NCBI GenBank assembly: GCA_023630585.1
Contig: CM042539.1
Span: 29,348,255 to 29,412,254 of the forward strand
Origin: Cranoglanis bouderius
Lineage: Eukaryota > Chordata > Actinopteri > Siluriformes > Cranoglanididae
Direction: 5' to 3'
DNA length: 64,000 bases
Below, one piece after another: positions 23,090 through 35,641 of this stretch. A program made the position numbers and the translations under genes. Within the stretch, counting starts at the first letter, position 1; every line of letters begins with the position of its first letter. The notes below the pieces were generated by a model, which was given only the letters and a program-made list of their open reading frames with translations, was not told the origin of the DNA and made no database searches.

Positions 23090-26000
23090 TACAGTATATC
23101 ATACATGTGGCGGTCTGGGAAAACCCTTTGGCTATCACTGTGGCTGAATTCTGGAAAACGTTTTTTTTTTTTTTTTTTTTGCCAATAATATACTTAAACA
23201 GCTTTACCTTACCAGGTGTCATCGTCAAAACAGAGAAGAGCATTTACACACTCTGTACAAATGACAGCAGACAAATGTTTTTAAATGTTTAAATGACCTA
23301 ATAAAAAGGCATTAATAACATGATTTTGTTTTAGCCAACAGAACTGACAAACGCAGCTCGTGATTTTTTACCTCAGGTGATGAGATATAGATGTGGATGA
23401 TGCTGATAATCAAAGTGGGAACTTATTTCTGATTGTAAACTTATAGTCCTTCAAAATTTGGCAGCAGTGTTGTTTTTCCATCGGTAGATTAGGCTGTAAA
23501 TGTAGAAGTACGTAGGTGTGCCGTCTTTCAGTGGAATTGGAATGAAAGCTTTAAATGCGATCTCCTCCATTTTCAATTTTGGAGGGCTTTCAAATGCTAT
23601 ACCTCTCTGTCTTGTCTGAGATGTGCACAAATAAAGCAGTTCAGGAAAGTCTGAAAAAAATTGTTAAGGGTTTTCCCAAGCGGCCACACTTATATAATGA
23701 CAGACATAGAAGTTGAATAGAGGAAGTTTACTGAAGAATTAATTATTATTTTTGTTGTTTCATAAATCAATACTCAACACGAAGAAGGAAAGAAAAAAAA
23801 AATCACACACAGTTGTAGTGTAGCTCCTTGAGAAGCTTTATGCTGAAATTAAGCTTGAAGTGTAAGACAGTATTATAATTAGTGCATGGACATGTAGATT
23901 TTTCATATAGTAGTATCCCCCCCCCCCCCCAAAAAAGACCCAATATCAGTCTTAAAAAATGATTTTTTTCTGCCCTTAAGTATGTGGGGCATCATAAATA
24001 AACACATCTCAATCTTTTTTGACTATGTATATATTAAGACATCTATAAAATGTAGAATTGTAGGAATTATGAGCCCTTTAATATTCGGGATTCTCCTCTC
24101 TGAGTATTCGTAAATTAACATTTCACTCATACAGTACATGGACACCATTTATTTCGTTTTAAGGACATGTTAATAGAGAGCTGAATGATGAAAGAGCAAT
24201 ATGATTTACCACATGAGGTCGTGGAAATACTTAGACGATAATTTCACTTCAGTCCTTCAGTTTGACACGTCGAATTTAGCCACTAACTTATTTGCACTAA
24301 AAGTAAATGAACAGCACAGGCAGACAGACAAATCTATGTGAGAAATACTTTTTTTACTCTCACTTTCTCTCTCTCTCTCTCTCTCTCTCTTTCACTGACA
24401 CACACAAGCACACTCTCGCTTTACCTCCAAGACTGCGACTAAACGTATGCCTGAACGATTGCTTGCACTTAAAGCACATTCCACACAGACATGGATTATA
24501 GCCATGCGCAGAGAGCAACAAACTCATAAAAAATCGTCTAATATCTAAAATATCGATATTCGTCTCTATATATGTCTTTTTTTTGGCATGTACAGTAAGG
24601 AAGCAATACTATGGAAGTCCTACGTCTTTATCCAAGGTCTTACCCTGTGTCTCAATACTGTTTTAACATGCCCTTGTCCACCTTTGTGACTCGATTGATC
24701 ATGTCTGGCCACTTGCAGTACAGAGGATATCGGAGAATTGGCCGCAAGCGCAATGTAGTGCCGAACAATGCACCAAGTCTGTGGGGAAGTTCCTCGTATT
24801 CAGAGTCAGGTTACACACATGCTTAAGTTGATTTTTTGAGTGACCAATTAAGATTATTAAAATCATGTAGTTCATGCCTACATGGTTGCCAGATTTTCTT
24901 CTTTGAGTAGACATGCCAATGGATTATTTTAACAGCAACTAAACCCCCCCCTTAAACACAAGCCATTGTCTTTAAACCCCCCTCCAAAACACTAAGATAT
25001 ATGAGCATAAACTCAACTCACAAAGAATAAATGTCATCTGTCATGTAGTTGGCAGAGATGGTGCAGTTGGCTATATTATTCCTGATTTAAATGCATCAAA
25101 CGTTTAAATTGGTTTCCTATACGGCTTTATCAGCCATTTGACATTAGGATACCCAAAGGATAATAACGAAGGGGCGTTAATGAGAATTAACGCAACAAAT
25201 ACACTGTTGAAATGCAGGGTAGTAGTCTTGAACCACATTTTTCATCAGTATAGCACCATGTCATTCAGTTCACTTGTAAATTAGGATTCTTGATGAAAAT
25301 GAGACTTTAGAGCAAGGGTCATCAACTGGTGGATGGCGGTCTGGATGCGGACAACAAAGTATTTCAATGGACCGAATCAAGTCCTTGGAAAAATATTGTA
25401 GCAGAGATGACAACCATATGAATAAAAAGCATCTAGTTTTCTAAACATGAACCAGCTCCACATCTGCAGCAGATCCTCTGTTACAGTTTATCCAATCGCA
25501 TGTCGTTATGTAAATCATTTTTAATAGCTGAAGGCAGCTAATCAGACCAGAGACTAGTTACAGGGCTAGAGCTCAGAAAGGAAAACCCTCTCTGATCTAA
25601 TTAGCAAACTGTTTTTAGAAAAGAAAAAGCTGTAGAGGAAAACACATTTTTTTTAAAAAGACCTTTGTAAGCAAGGAATTTTACGTAACTGGACCTTTTA
25701 CAAATTTTAGTCGAATACCCCTGCTTTAGAGACATAAATGGCAAACCGTTTAGTACATGTCGTCCTATTGTTTTATGTCCTTACATTTAAACTCTTCCCT
25801 TTTTCTACATGATCATACTTGAATCGAGCTCGAGGAGCATTGTTGTGGGGGCTGGCCACACACGCTTATGCAACGCCAAAACGTTCTGGAAACGTTGCTC
25901 TGAAGTCAACATCGCAGTGTCATTTCATTGTCAGCTCATGCATTATTCACTGTTGATGAACGTTGCTCACAGTCTTTTGGGGGACGAAAGGGAAAATAAA

Positions 26001-26390
26001 GATAATTTGTACTCCTTTTTTGGCTTGTGTCTGATTTTGTCTGAAATAAATTCTTATTATTTATGCGTCTAAATGTTTTGCCTGCTATGCTTGCTAGCAT
26101 TGCCTGTGTTAGAGCAGTGTGTATAAAAGCAACTGTTGCATTGTGGGCAAACACTGGACGATGCAGCCCAAAGGGCAGATGGTTGGGACATGAGGTGAGG
26201 TAGGAGGAGGAGGATGACTGATGATAGTTGCCTGGTGACTGTTGTCAGGGAGACAGTGTGTGACTCTCCTAAGCTTGACTTACAATGTATGAGTGGAGTG
26301 GAATGACTGCAAACATCCAGACATGCTTTATGCCAATGTCTGTTAAAAACACTATACAAGTTAAAACATAAATTTGATGCTGTTATTATT
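23090..26390. other. Gene-free stretch
   Basis: AT-rich, with a poly-T run at 23160-23180, poly-C at 23917-23932 and (CT)n at 24364-24391. No exon, RNA gene or clear transposon was recognised. The frames at 25809-26072 and 26069-26359 show no domain. Confidence 0.45.
24364..24391. repeat. (CT)n microsatellite
   Basis: Uninterrupted CT dinucleotides after a poly-T stretch. Confidence 0.9.
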
Positions 26391-26394
26391 AATA

Positions 26395-27250
26395 ATACAT
26401 AATCTTAATACCCACCCGTTTAGACCCCTTCAGTTAAAAATGGATTAAAAGTACTTTTTGAGTCATTAATCTACACACAATAACCCATAATGACAAATAG
26501 TGGTTGACATACTGAAAGGTGAACCATCACCCAAGTCTGAGGTCGTGTGCACTCTGGAGCAGGTTTTTCTTTATTTGGCTGTATTCATCCTTCCCTCAGT
26601 TCTGACCAATCTCCCCTTCCCTGCACCCCATACCATGATGCTGACCCCACCATGCTTCACAATAGGAATAGTATTACCAATTGATGAGCAGTACCTGGTT
26701 TTCACCAGACATAGTGCTTGGAGTTCATCCCAAAGAGTTCAATTTTTGTCTCATCAGACCAGAGAGCCTGAGACTAAGAATTGTTTAAGTTCCTGCCATA
26801 TGCCTTTTATTCAGGAGTGGCTTCTGTCTAACCCAGGGGTGTCCAATCTTATCCGCAAAGGGCCGGTGTGGGTGCAGGTTTTCATTCCAATCAAGCAGGA
26901 GCCACACCTGATTCCACCTGTTTAATCAGTTGAGCTTAGCTTTCAGTAAACTCGGGTGTGGCTTCTGCTTGGATGGAATGAAAAACTGCACCCACATCGA
27001 CCCTTTCCGGATAAGATTGGACACCCCTGGTCTAACCACTCTACCACAAAGGCCTGATTAATGTAGTATTTCTGAGAGAGTTGTCCTTCCAGCAAGTTCT
27101 CCCATCTTTGCTGAGGACTTCTGAAGCTCTCTTTGAGTGAGCTTTGGGTTCTTGGTCACTCCCTGACCAAGGCCCTTCTAGCCCAGTTACAGAGTTTGGC
27201 TGGATAGCCAGCTCTAGAGTCCTGGTGGTTCAATACCTCTTCCATTTACA
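26395..27250 (-). mobile_element. Tc1-like relic interrupted by a MITE
   Basis: The left end carries acacaataacccataatgac, a recognisable terminal sequence of a salmonid-type Tc1. On the - strand the order continues through a degraded catalytic region (ccatcacccaagtctgaggt), the hinge aagagttcaa and the HTH region (ccctgaccaaggcccttcta at 27161-27180). The 3' half of the second terminal repeat is lost. A 196-bp MITE splits it at 26834. Confidence 0.75.
26834..27029. mobile_element. hAT-type MITE with 8-bp target duplication
   Basis: A 196-bp palindrome-like element with terminal inverted repeats starting CAGGGGTGTCCAATCTTATC. The two arms pair over about 55 bases. The flanks at 26826-26833 and 27030-27037 are both gtctaacc, a perfect 8-bp duplication, which is the signature of hAT transposase insertion. 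It has no coding capacity, so it must have been moved in trans. It interrupts a Tc1 relic and is therefore younger than that relic. Confidence 0.92.
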
Positions 27251-29100
27251 AATGATTAATGAGAAATCCAATATAGAAGGAGCAGAGGCAGCACTTTGGA
27301 TTCAAAGTTACAGTATGCCGTGCAGCTATATGATTCAGCCAGCTAACATTAGTGACGGGGCTGGTGTGAGACTGATTTGCAACCCAGGGAATGTGGCCCC
27401 TATATGCAGCCCACACACACACTTGGTATGGTCACAATGCCACATCCACAGTTTAAACTCTTTTGACTATTTATTTTCAAAGATAATGCGCAGTACGCAC
27501 CAGCTACAACACAAATTATATAAATATATGCAAACAAAAAATTTAACTGGCCTAAAATAACTCAAGTTAAAATAGAAAACATACATAAAAGTGCAGGATT
27601 TCTGAACATAGGCCGTTTTATTCCTATCTTTCGGATTAGGCTATCCTATTTTGACACTAACAAACCAGTCAGTCATAAATATCCCAGCATTGCTTTGAAA
27701 ATTATTGGATGCTAAAATGAATAAACACACACACAAAAAAAAAGATAGCTTGAAGATGAAGGAAAGATGGGCTACCTAGAAATTATAGGTTGGCTACCTA
27801 TAAGCTTTTCATAATTTAAAGCAGTAGGGTATCTACTGGGACTTTTTTTCTGTATGTAATTTGCATTTATATTATTTGCATTCGGACGATCGCAAGCATG
27901 TATGTATGTCTGGCGCATTTCTGGCCTTTACCACTCCCCCTTTTCTTTTTTTGCTGTCCATATTGATTAAAGGCTAAACCTATATGTTATTTGAGCAGCC
28001 TGGAATCAATTGACCAATTAGGGATCTCGGAGAGCCACTCTCATCGTCTCATTGCCTCCTTTATGGGGAGGAAGGCGTGTGATTGATAGAAATACCTGTT
28101 GCAGGGTAGCTTAAGTTATAATAGCATTAAATTTATTGCGTCACCAACCCGTGGCCCACTGAGAATTCTCGCAGTTCTCCCAATTAGCCACTCCGGCATT
28201 GATTAGTGTTCACGAATTTGTGACGCATTTACTTTCTCAAAACAGCAAACTGTATGGTCAATGTTATAGATTTAACCAACTAATAAGTCTATGCCAATTG
28301 ATATAAAGTAAATACTACTATAAAGTCATTTAAAGTAGTGAAATGATATTTTAAATGACATTTTAGCTAAATCTTGGATCATGTTAATTATAAACATTAA
28401 TAGGCAAGTCAAATCCTTATTAAGCATCTTATTGTGGTTATTTAATTCTCTTCCATTTTATTATTTATATGACTCAACTATAGACCTTGTTACAGAAATT
28501 GGGATGTGACTTTTTTTTTTTTAATGGTGATTTGCACTACAGTGCTCTAAAGGTCACTTGACCGTAAACCAAGGTTGTAAATGTCAAACCTTCTCAAAAG
28601 ATCTCTAAATATATATTTTTTTAACCTTGCCTTAAGCAACTAAGTGAGTAATGACATGTTAGATGTACAATGTTACATTTACCAGAGCTTCTGCTCCATA
28701 TTTAGACATTACATTATAAAACATGGGAAAAATCTTCATATCAGAGACATCGGAGACATCCTGGTTGAAAACGAGAACCATACTCCTTTGAGAGATAAGT
28801 GGAAATTAAATTTATTTTACAAATGCAGGATGCCATTTGGCATGAAAATATCACTACACGTCAAGAGCAAACCGGGAGAAATATATTTGGCATTCAGATA
28901 CTGAAATGAAAAAAGTTTGTTAAGGCAAACATTGAATGTAGCTACTTGACAGGCATAACAATCATATAATCAGCTATATGGATGTACAATGAAAAAACAA
29001 ATCTTACGCCGACAAAAAAATATTAGGTGAAAACATCATTCCTGATAAGTACCTTCCCCCATTTGTGGGCATTCTGCAATATACAGATTTGTCCTTGTGA
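27251..29100. other. Gene-free stretch
   Basis: No exon or classified repeat was recognised. The frames at 27144-27560 and 28644-28904 are unlike any family I know and have no splice context. AATAAA on the - strand (29102-29107) marks the probable end of the zinc-finger transcript. Confidence 0.45.
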
Positions 29101-29177
29101 TTTTATTTCATCCTATGCTGCGAGGACCTCTTGAGTATTTCAGCTAGGAGCATTTCAGCAGCATCAAGGCTTTATCC

Positions 29178-30589
29178 TTACTCTGCGCAGACGTATGGCC
29201 TCTCTGCTGCATGCACGGCTAGTTGGTGCTTCTTCAGGTATGTCACACTACTGAAACGCTTCTCGCACTCGCTGCAGTGATACATCGTCTTTACTTTGTG
29301 GTTCTGCAGGTGTCGCTGTAAATTGCTGGAGCTGCTAAAGCTGTTTCCGCACTCCGAGCAATTGTAGACTCTGGCCCCGGTATGGATCTGTTGGTGAATT
29401 TTAAAGGTATCTTTACGGATGAAAATCTTGCCGCAATCGTCGCAACGGAACTCCGTCCTGGTCGAATGGGTCATCTGGTGGGACTTCAGGGTGTGGGAGG
29501 AGTTAAAACCCTGACCACACTCTGTGCAGCGGTGGCGTCGCTCGTTTTTGTGCATTTCTTCATGGGTTCGGAGATGGGAGGAAGCAAAAAAGCTTTTACC
29601 GCACTCACTGCAATGGTATGGTCTCTCCTTAGAGTGCATTCTCTGGTGGACCTTCAAGGACGGCATGTATCGAAAAGTCTTCTCACACTCCGGGCACTTG
29701 TAGTTTCTTTTTTCCGAGTGGACTCGCCGATGGACACTCAGGTCGCCCGACGATACAAAATTCTTCCCACACTGATCACAGCTGAAGGGCTTTTCGCCTG
29801 TATGAATGCGTTCATGAATCTTAAGAGAATTCCGATACTTGAAAGCTTTGCCACAATGGCTACATTTGTATGGCGTCTCACTTGAGTGGATCATCTGGTG
29901 CGACTTGAGGTGGTGGGCTCGTCTGAAGCTACTGTCACAGTCTGGACACTTAAACGGCCGTTCGTCCTGATGAGTTAGTTGGTGGGTGGTAAGGCTCTGC
30001 TTCCACTTAAAAGCCTTCCCACAAACTGAGCAACTGTAGGGTGTGTCTCCTGCGTGTTTGCGCTGATGAGTGTCCAGCTGAGCCTTCAGAACAAATCTCT
30101 TATCACACTGATGACAAGCAAAGGGCTTTTCTCCTGTGTGTATTGCCTTGTGTACCTTCATGGCCGCCGAGGTATGGAAAGACATTCCACACTGGTCGCA
30201 TTGGTACAGTTTGATCCCCTTATGTCGCTGTATATGCAGTTTTAACGTGCTTCTCCTACTGAAACTTGTCCCACACAAAGAACAAGGGAAAGGCTTCTCT
30301 CCAGTGTGTCTTCTTTCATGGCATATAAGGTCTCTCTTCCTTGTGAACTTCTTTTTGCAATAGGCACAATGGAGTAGCCTCTCATTCGTATGTAGTCGCT
30401 GATGTAAACCGAGTTCCTTCTTCCTAGTATATTGCTTTCCACAGGTAGAGCACCCATATGGCCGCTGTACAGAGTGGGATTTCCGATGGGTTTTCAGGGC
30501 TGATGTGTTTTCAAAACTTTTGCCACACTCATGGCACAGATTGGCTCTCAAGGCCATTATAGAAGATGAGGCATTTGAAGGAGTTTGGG
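29178..30589 (-). CDS. C2H2 zinc-finger protein, 16 fingers (large 3' exon)
   Basis: A 459-codon frame from MALRANLCHECGKSFEN (30557) to stop TAA (29178-29180). Sixteen tandem C2H2 fingers follow the C-x2-C-x12-H-x3/4-H spacing, many joined by TGEKPF-like linkers (residues 85-90, 140-145, 251-256). The last finger ends near residue 453 and the protein closes with YVCAE. Such arrays bind DNA in the nucleus; the bases contacted cannot be read here. The start ATG has a good context (A at -3, G at +4), so it could be a one-exon gene. The frame is also open upstream to possible acceptors: cccag ending at 30590, giving a phase-0 exon starting KAQTPSNASS, or ttttcag near 30607. The phase-0 acceptor would join the RING and middle exons at 35.6 and 32.3 kb. 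AATAAA lies about 70 bases after the stop. The feature start follows the phase-0 acceptor. I do not recognise an orthologue. Confidence 0.9.
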
Positions 30590-30683
30590 CTTTCTGGGCC
30601 TTTAATCTGAAAAGTTGCCAATCGTGTTAGGGTTCAAGGACACACTAAGTAATTCTAGAGTCACAGATAGTCCTTGATAGGTA

Positions 30684-32065
30684 TAGTGCATATAAAAAGT
30701 CTACACACCCCTCTTAAAATGACAGGTTTTTGTGAGGTAAAAAAATTAAACCAAGATAAATCATGTCAGAACCTTTTCTACCTTTATCATGAAATTTTAA
30801 CCTATTAATTAAAGTGAAAAACAATAAGAATCATTTTAGGGGAAAAAATTAAAAATAAAAAAATGACAAAAACCTGGCTGTATAAGTGTGCACTAAACTA
30901 ATACTTAGTTGAAGCATTTTTAGATTTTATCACAACATTCAATCTTTTGGGGCAGGAGTCAATCAGTTTGGCACATCTAGACTTGGCAATATTTTGCCAT
31001 TCTTCCTTGCAAAAGCTTTCCAACTCTGTCAAATTGGCTGGGCATCATCTGTGCACAGCCCTCTTCAGGTCCGTGCAGACCATGCAGATTTTTGAGTGGA
31101 TTTAGGTCTGGACTCTGGCTGGGCCATTCCAAAACCTTGAACCTGTTTTGGTGAAGCCGTTCATTTGTTGATCTGGAGGTTTGCTTTGGGTCGTTGTCAT
31201 GCTGAAAGGTGAAATTCCTCTTCATCTTAAGTGTTTTAGCAGAAGCCTTAGGGTTTTGTGCCAGAAGTGACTGGTATTTAGAGCTATTCACGATTCCCTC
31301 CACCCCAGTTCCAGCTGAAGAAAAACAGCCCCAAAGTATGATGCTGTCACCACCATGCTTCCACGTAGGGGTGGTGTGTCTTTTGGTATTATGGGCAAAA
31401 AGTTCAACTTTGGTCTCATCGGACCATAACACATTATTCCACACGGTTTTGGAGACTGGATGTATTTTTTATTTACTTTTTGATTAAAAAAGGCTTCTGT
31501 CTTGCCAGCCTACACCATAGCCCAGAAATATGAAGAATTGTCACATGTAAGGAGCAACGAGTACTTGCCAGAAATTGCTGCAATTCTGTTAATGTTGCTG
31601 TAGGCCTCTTGGCAGCCAAGGGTTTTCTCCTGATCTTCTCATCAATTTTAGAGGGACATCCTGTTCTTAGTAGTGTCACTGTCATGCCATATTTTCTCCA
31701 CTTTTTGGATTTTTTTTTGTAACCCTCTCCTGAGGGTTTTATTTTTCAACAATGAGATCCCATACCTGCTTTGTAAGCTCTCTACAGCCAATGCTTTTTT
31801 CCAGTTGGATGTTACCAAGAAGATGTCAGGAAAATCCTATAGGAACAGCTGTACTTTATTTTATGCAAGCTGGGTATTGGTAGTTTTTTGTTTTTCTTTT
31901 TCTCCCCAAAAAAACTTTTCTGGGTGTTTGTCACTTGATATGTATATGTTGCAATTTCACAATAAAAGTGAAAAAGGTTCTGACATGATTTAATTTAGTT
32001 GCATTTTTTTACATCACAAAAACCTGCCATTTTAACAGGGGTGCGTGGACTTTTTATATCCACTG
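30684..32065 (-). mobile_element. Tc1-like transposon, degraded, full length
   Basis: The left end (30684) reads tagtgcatataaaaagtcta and the right end gactttttatatccactg, with TA on both sides. The inner terminal repeats share cacaaaaacctg and ttttaacaggggtg. The transposase on the - strand is split between 31685-31473 (GCPSKIDEKIRRKPLA) and 31444-30977 (NVLWSDETKVELFAH, FQHDNDPKQTSRSTNE, WPSQSPDLNPL). The C-terminus is shortened. It sits in the putative intron between the middle exon and the zinc-finger exon. Confidence 0.9.
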
Positions 32066-32098
32066 TAGGTATGAGCAAAACAAACACATCATACATAC

Positions 32099-35000
32099 CT
32101 GCATCTTCTGGGCTGCTTCTAAAAATACAGAACACAACAGTTCAATATTTGGTAACAAGGTCAAATTACTAGTCATGATAGCAAAAGTATTGATGAACTT
32201 TACCATTAACTGAATGACATCCTCTGCTTTAAACCCGTGTGTGCCAGTTTCCTGGACGTTAAAATAAGCTGATATCTTCAACTTTATTGGTTCACATTTT
32301 AGCCTCATCTCCTTTGCAGTACCATGCTTTTCATGTTCCTCTGAAGTCACAGTGCTTGCTGCCTTTTGAAGCCACATCTCTGGTTGCGTCTGCTAAGATC
32401 GTGAGCCAAGCATATGACAGAACAGTTTGATGGTTTACATGCACCCTAATGCTTTTCTTGACCAAATGCATTCTGCTTTCATTCCCATATTACTTATTAT
32501 CTTGTTGCTAGTTCCATGAGCACATGGTTGTCAGCCAATCCAATGATAAATTCCTTATCAGTTAGGTCAGGGGTGGACAAATTGCCAACCCAGGCACTCG
32601 GGACAAGCACATTACATTCACACTGCACACAAAAACAAATCAGGAATACAATGGGATGTGGAAAAAGTGACTAAACTGAGCAAAATACCGTTCAGTACAT
32701 CTCAAACCTATAACTCTAACTGCTAGCACAACATGGTTACCCCACCTTTAAATACTTAACTGAGTAAAAATGAAGACGCTAGTCAGATTCAAATACTGTG
32801 TAAGGTGTGAGATACTTCATTACCAGAGATACTACCAGGAAAGGAGGAAGACTACAGCTTCATAAAGTCACACTGCTCAGGGGTTCAAGTACTTGCTTAT
32901 TTTCCATAGTCTGCATTAATGCACATAATTAATTATATATTTGGGGAACATGTTTGTTAGTTGACACTTTTTAGCAGAGTTAATTGGACCTCCAGGCAAG
33001 CATAACATGGGACTGGGCATACAGATTGGAGCTTTGACCTGCCCGCTGGGCTAACTAATAAATTATTCATTTGCCCACCCTTGTGGGAGGGTGGAATAAC
33101 AAGCCAAGAGTCACTCAGAGTCTCAGAATGCATTTAAACTGAAAAGGTGGAGGGGGGGAACTTAATCCAGATTTTCCACGGTTACAGTTTCACCCAAACT
33201 GTTGTTAAGGTAAGACACTAGAGGTAGAAATGATAGTTTTGGTCACTTGCACCCACCAGATTTGCTGAAACTTATCAACTTTGAAGAAGGCTTTAAGCCC
33301 TTCCCACTTGGCACAATCATTTTATGTCATATATATCCCTGAAAAACCCCTGATATGAGTCAATGTACATGTCATTATATGATATACATGTCAAATTTCC
33401 TTTATAAACCACACTAACTGGAGTGAAAACACATTGAGCCACATTGTATTTTTATCTTCAGACCTTCTCCTTGAAGACCTGCATCCATGAACTTTTACAC
33501 GTTCTTTCTTATCCCTAATTAGAAGCATATTATAAAGGAATTATACAACCAAAGTTGTTCATTATGTTTACTGTTTAAAAAAAACCCTATTCACCTGTAG
33601 TGCCTTGCCACAGTTATCATATCTACAGTTCCCTCCACTAATATTGTCACCCTTGGTAAATATGAGCAAAGGTGGCTGTGAAAATTTGTCTTTATTGTTT
33701 AACCTTTTGATCTTTTTTCACAATATTCACAAAAATACTCTGCTCTCATGGATATCAACCAATTGCAAACACCACACAGGTTTAACAAAAAAAAAAAAAA
33801 TCTTTGTTAAATATAGGTGTGCAACAATTATTGGCACCCCTATGAATTCATATGAGAAAAATATATTTCAAGTATATTCCCATTGATATTTTACATTTTT
33901 TTCCATACACCTGGGTGACAAGAGACAGGAAATTGTTCAACCATGACTTCCTGTTTCACAGGGGCATAAATATGAGGTAACACATAGGCCAAATTCCCTT
34001 AGTCATTCATAACAATGGATAAGACCAAGGAATATAGCTGTGACCTTTTGTAGCAAAAGGTTGTTGAGCTTCACAAAATGGGAAGTGGCTATAAGAAAAT
34101 AGCACAAACATTGAAAATGGCCATTTCCACCATCAACGCAATAATTAAGAAGTTCCAGTCAACTGGAAATGTTATGAATCAACCTGGAATTGGACACGTG
34201 TCTATACTGTCTCTACATACTGTGAAGAGGATGGTTAGAGTTGCCAAAAAATCTCCAAGGATCAAGCTAGAGAATTGCAGAAGTTAGTTGCGTCTTGGGG
34301 TCAGAAAGTCTCCAAAACTACAATCTGAAATCACCTACATCACCACAAGTTGATTGCAAGGGTTTCAGGAAAAAAGCCTCTACTCTCATCCAAAAACAAA
34401 TCCAAGCATCTTCAGTTTGCCAGACACTACTGGATCTTCAAATGGGTTCTATGGTCAGATGAAACCAAAATAGAGCTTTTTGGCAATAAACACCAGAGGT
34501 GGTTTTGGGGCACACAGAGAGGTAGCCATATGCAAAAGTACCTCATGCCCACGGTTAAATATGGTGGTGGCTCTTTGATGTTTTGGGGCTTTTTTTCTGC
34601 CAGAGGACCTGGACATTTTGTTAGGATACATGGCATCATGGACACAATCAAATATCCACAGATATTAAGTGAAAACCTGACTGCCTCTGCCAGAAAGCTT
34701 AAAATGGGCTGTGGTTGGATCTTCTTGCAGGACAATGATCCAAAACGTACATCAAAATCAATACAAAAATGGTTTACTGACCACAAAATCAAGCTCCTGC
34801 CATGGCCATCCCAGTCCCCTGACTTGAAACCCATAGAAAACCTGTGGGGTGAACTGAAGAGGAGAGTCCACCAGATTGGACCTCGAAATTTGAAGGATCT
34901 GGAGAGATTCTGTATGGAGGAATGGTCTCAGATCCCTTGCCATGTATTCTCCAACCTCATCAGGCATTATAGGAGAAGACTCAGCTGTTAGCTTGGCAAA

Positions 35001-35641
35001 GGGAGGTAGCACAAAGTATTGACTAAAAGGGTGTCAATAATTGTTGCACACCTATATTTAACAAAGTTTTTTTGTGATAAACCTGTGTTTTGTTTGCAAT
35101 TGTTTGATATCCATGAGAACACAGTATTTGTGTTTTGTTTAAAAAAAAAAAAAAAAAGATCAAAAGGTTAAACAATAATTAGTGGACGGCACTGTATAAT
35201 GAAAACAATATTGGAATATTTGGGTATAACCAGTCATTATGCAGGAAATACACAAATTTATAGTCTATATTATATTTACCAGGCCGATATAGGCTTTTCT
35301 AGATATCAAAATATATAGTATCTTATCTTTCAAGATTATCAAAGGCTATTGAACAACCTGCTCAAATATGCACTCACCATTTTACCTTCTGTGTTCCCCA
35401 AAATGAGATTTCCACTGTTTGATCCTGACAGCTCAGAACTCACATTTTGTAAAGACACCTTACACAATGTTTCTCTCAAACAAACAGGACATTTCAGAGA
35501 CTGTGTCATCTCCCAGTAACTTTGTATGCAGTTTTTGCACAACCTGTGGTAACATCTTAAAACCACAGGATTGTTTAAACATCCCAGACAAAATAAACAT
35601 ATGCTGTCCCCAGGGGGAATTTGCCTTCGAACTCTGGCCAT
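32099..35641 (-). CDS. RING-finger exon plus middle exon, probably 5' part of the zinc-finger gene
   Basis: Exon A, 35641-35378, starts MARVRRQIPPGDS with a strong context (AACATGGCC) and encodes a textbook C3HC4 RING: C-x2-C-x11-C-x-H-x2-C-x2-C-x12-C-x2-C at residues 16-54. It ends after NTEGKM at donor GTGAGTG, phase 0 (88 codons). Exon B, 32389-32099, begins at acceptor cttagcag, phase 0, TQPEMWLQKAA, and ends EAAQKMQ at donor GTATGT, also phase 0 (97 codons). No B-box, coiled coil or other known domain is seen in exon B; it has a hydrophobic segment around IQLMVKFINTFAIM. RING domains recruit E2 enzymes for ubiquitin transfer. Strand, order and matching phases suggest splicing into the C2H2 exon at 30.6 kb, giving a RING-C2H2 protein of about 650 aa. 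Separate genes remain possible. Both introns contain Tc1 copies. Confidence 0.65.
32400..33620. other. Intronic sequence without recognised feature
   Basis: Part of the putative first intron of the RING/zinc-finger gene. No repeat family or exon was recognised. Confidence 0.4.
33626..35194 (+). mobile_element. Tc1-like transposon, full length, inactive
   Basis: The left tip is CAGTTCCCTCCACTAATATT, and the right tip (agtggacggcactg) is its diverged complement; both are flanked by TA. The inner repeats include ttaaccttttgatctttttt and its complement. The element is 1569 bp and lies in the intron between the RING and middle exons. A short terminal-repeat remnant of the same family occurs at 54748-54785 in rbp2 intron 2. 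Confidence 0.92.
34013..34991 (+). pseudogene. Tc1-like transposase with early stops
   Basis: Starts MDKTKEYSCDLL, then a stop at about 34051, then MGSGYKKIAQTLKMAISTIN (first HTH) and a second stop near 34285 that removes part of the second HTH. The catalytic half, 34350-34991, is open: WVLWSDETKIELFGNKHQ, KYGGGSLMFWGFFSARG, FLQDNDPKRTSKS and WPSQSPDLKPIENLW, with the three acidic positions in place. It ends RRRLSC and TAG. The DNA-binding part is broken. Confidence 0.88.

Noticed and set aside
27144..27560. 138-codon + strand frame
   Set aside because: Its start lies in the Tc1 relic; the remainder has no domain.
29382..29885. 167-codon + strand frame
   Set aside because: Antisense shadow of the C2H2 array on the - strand; the repeat periodicity of the fingers produces long open frames.
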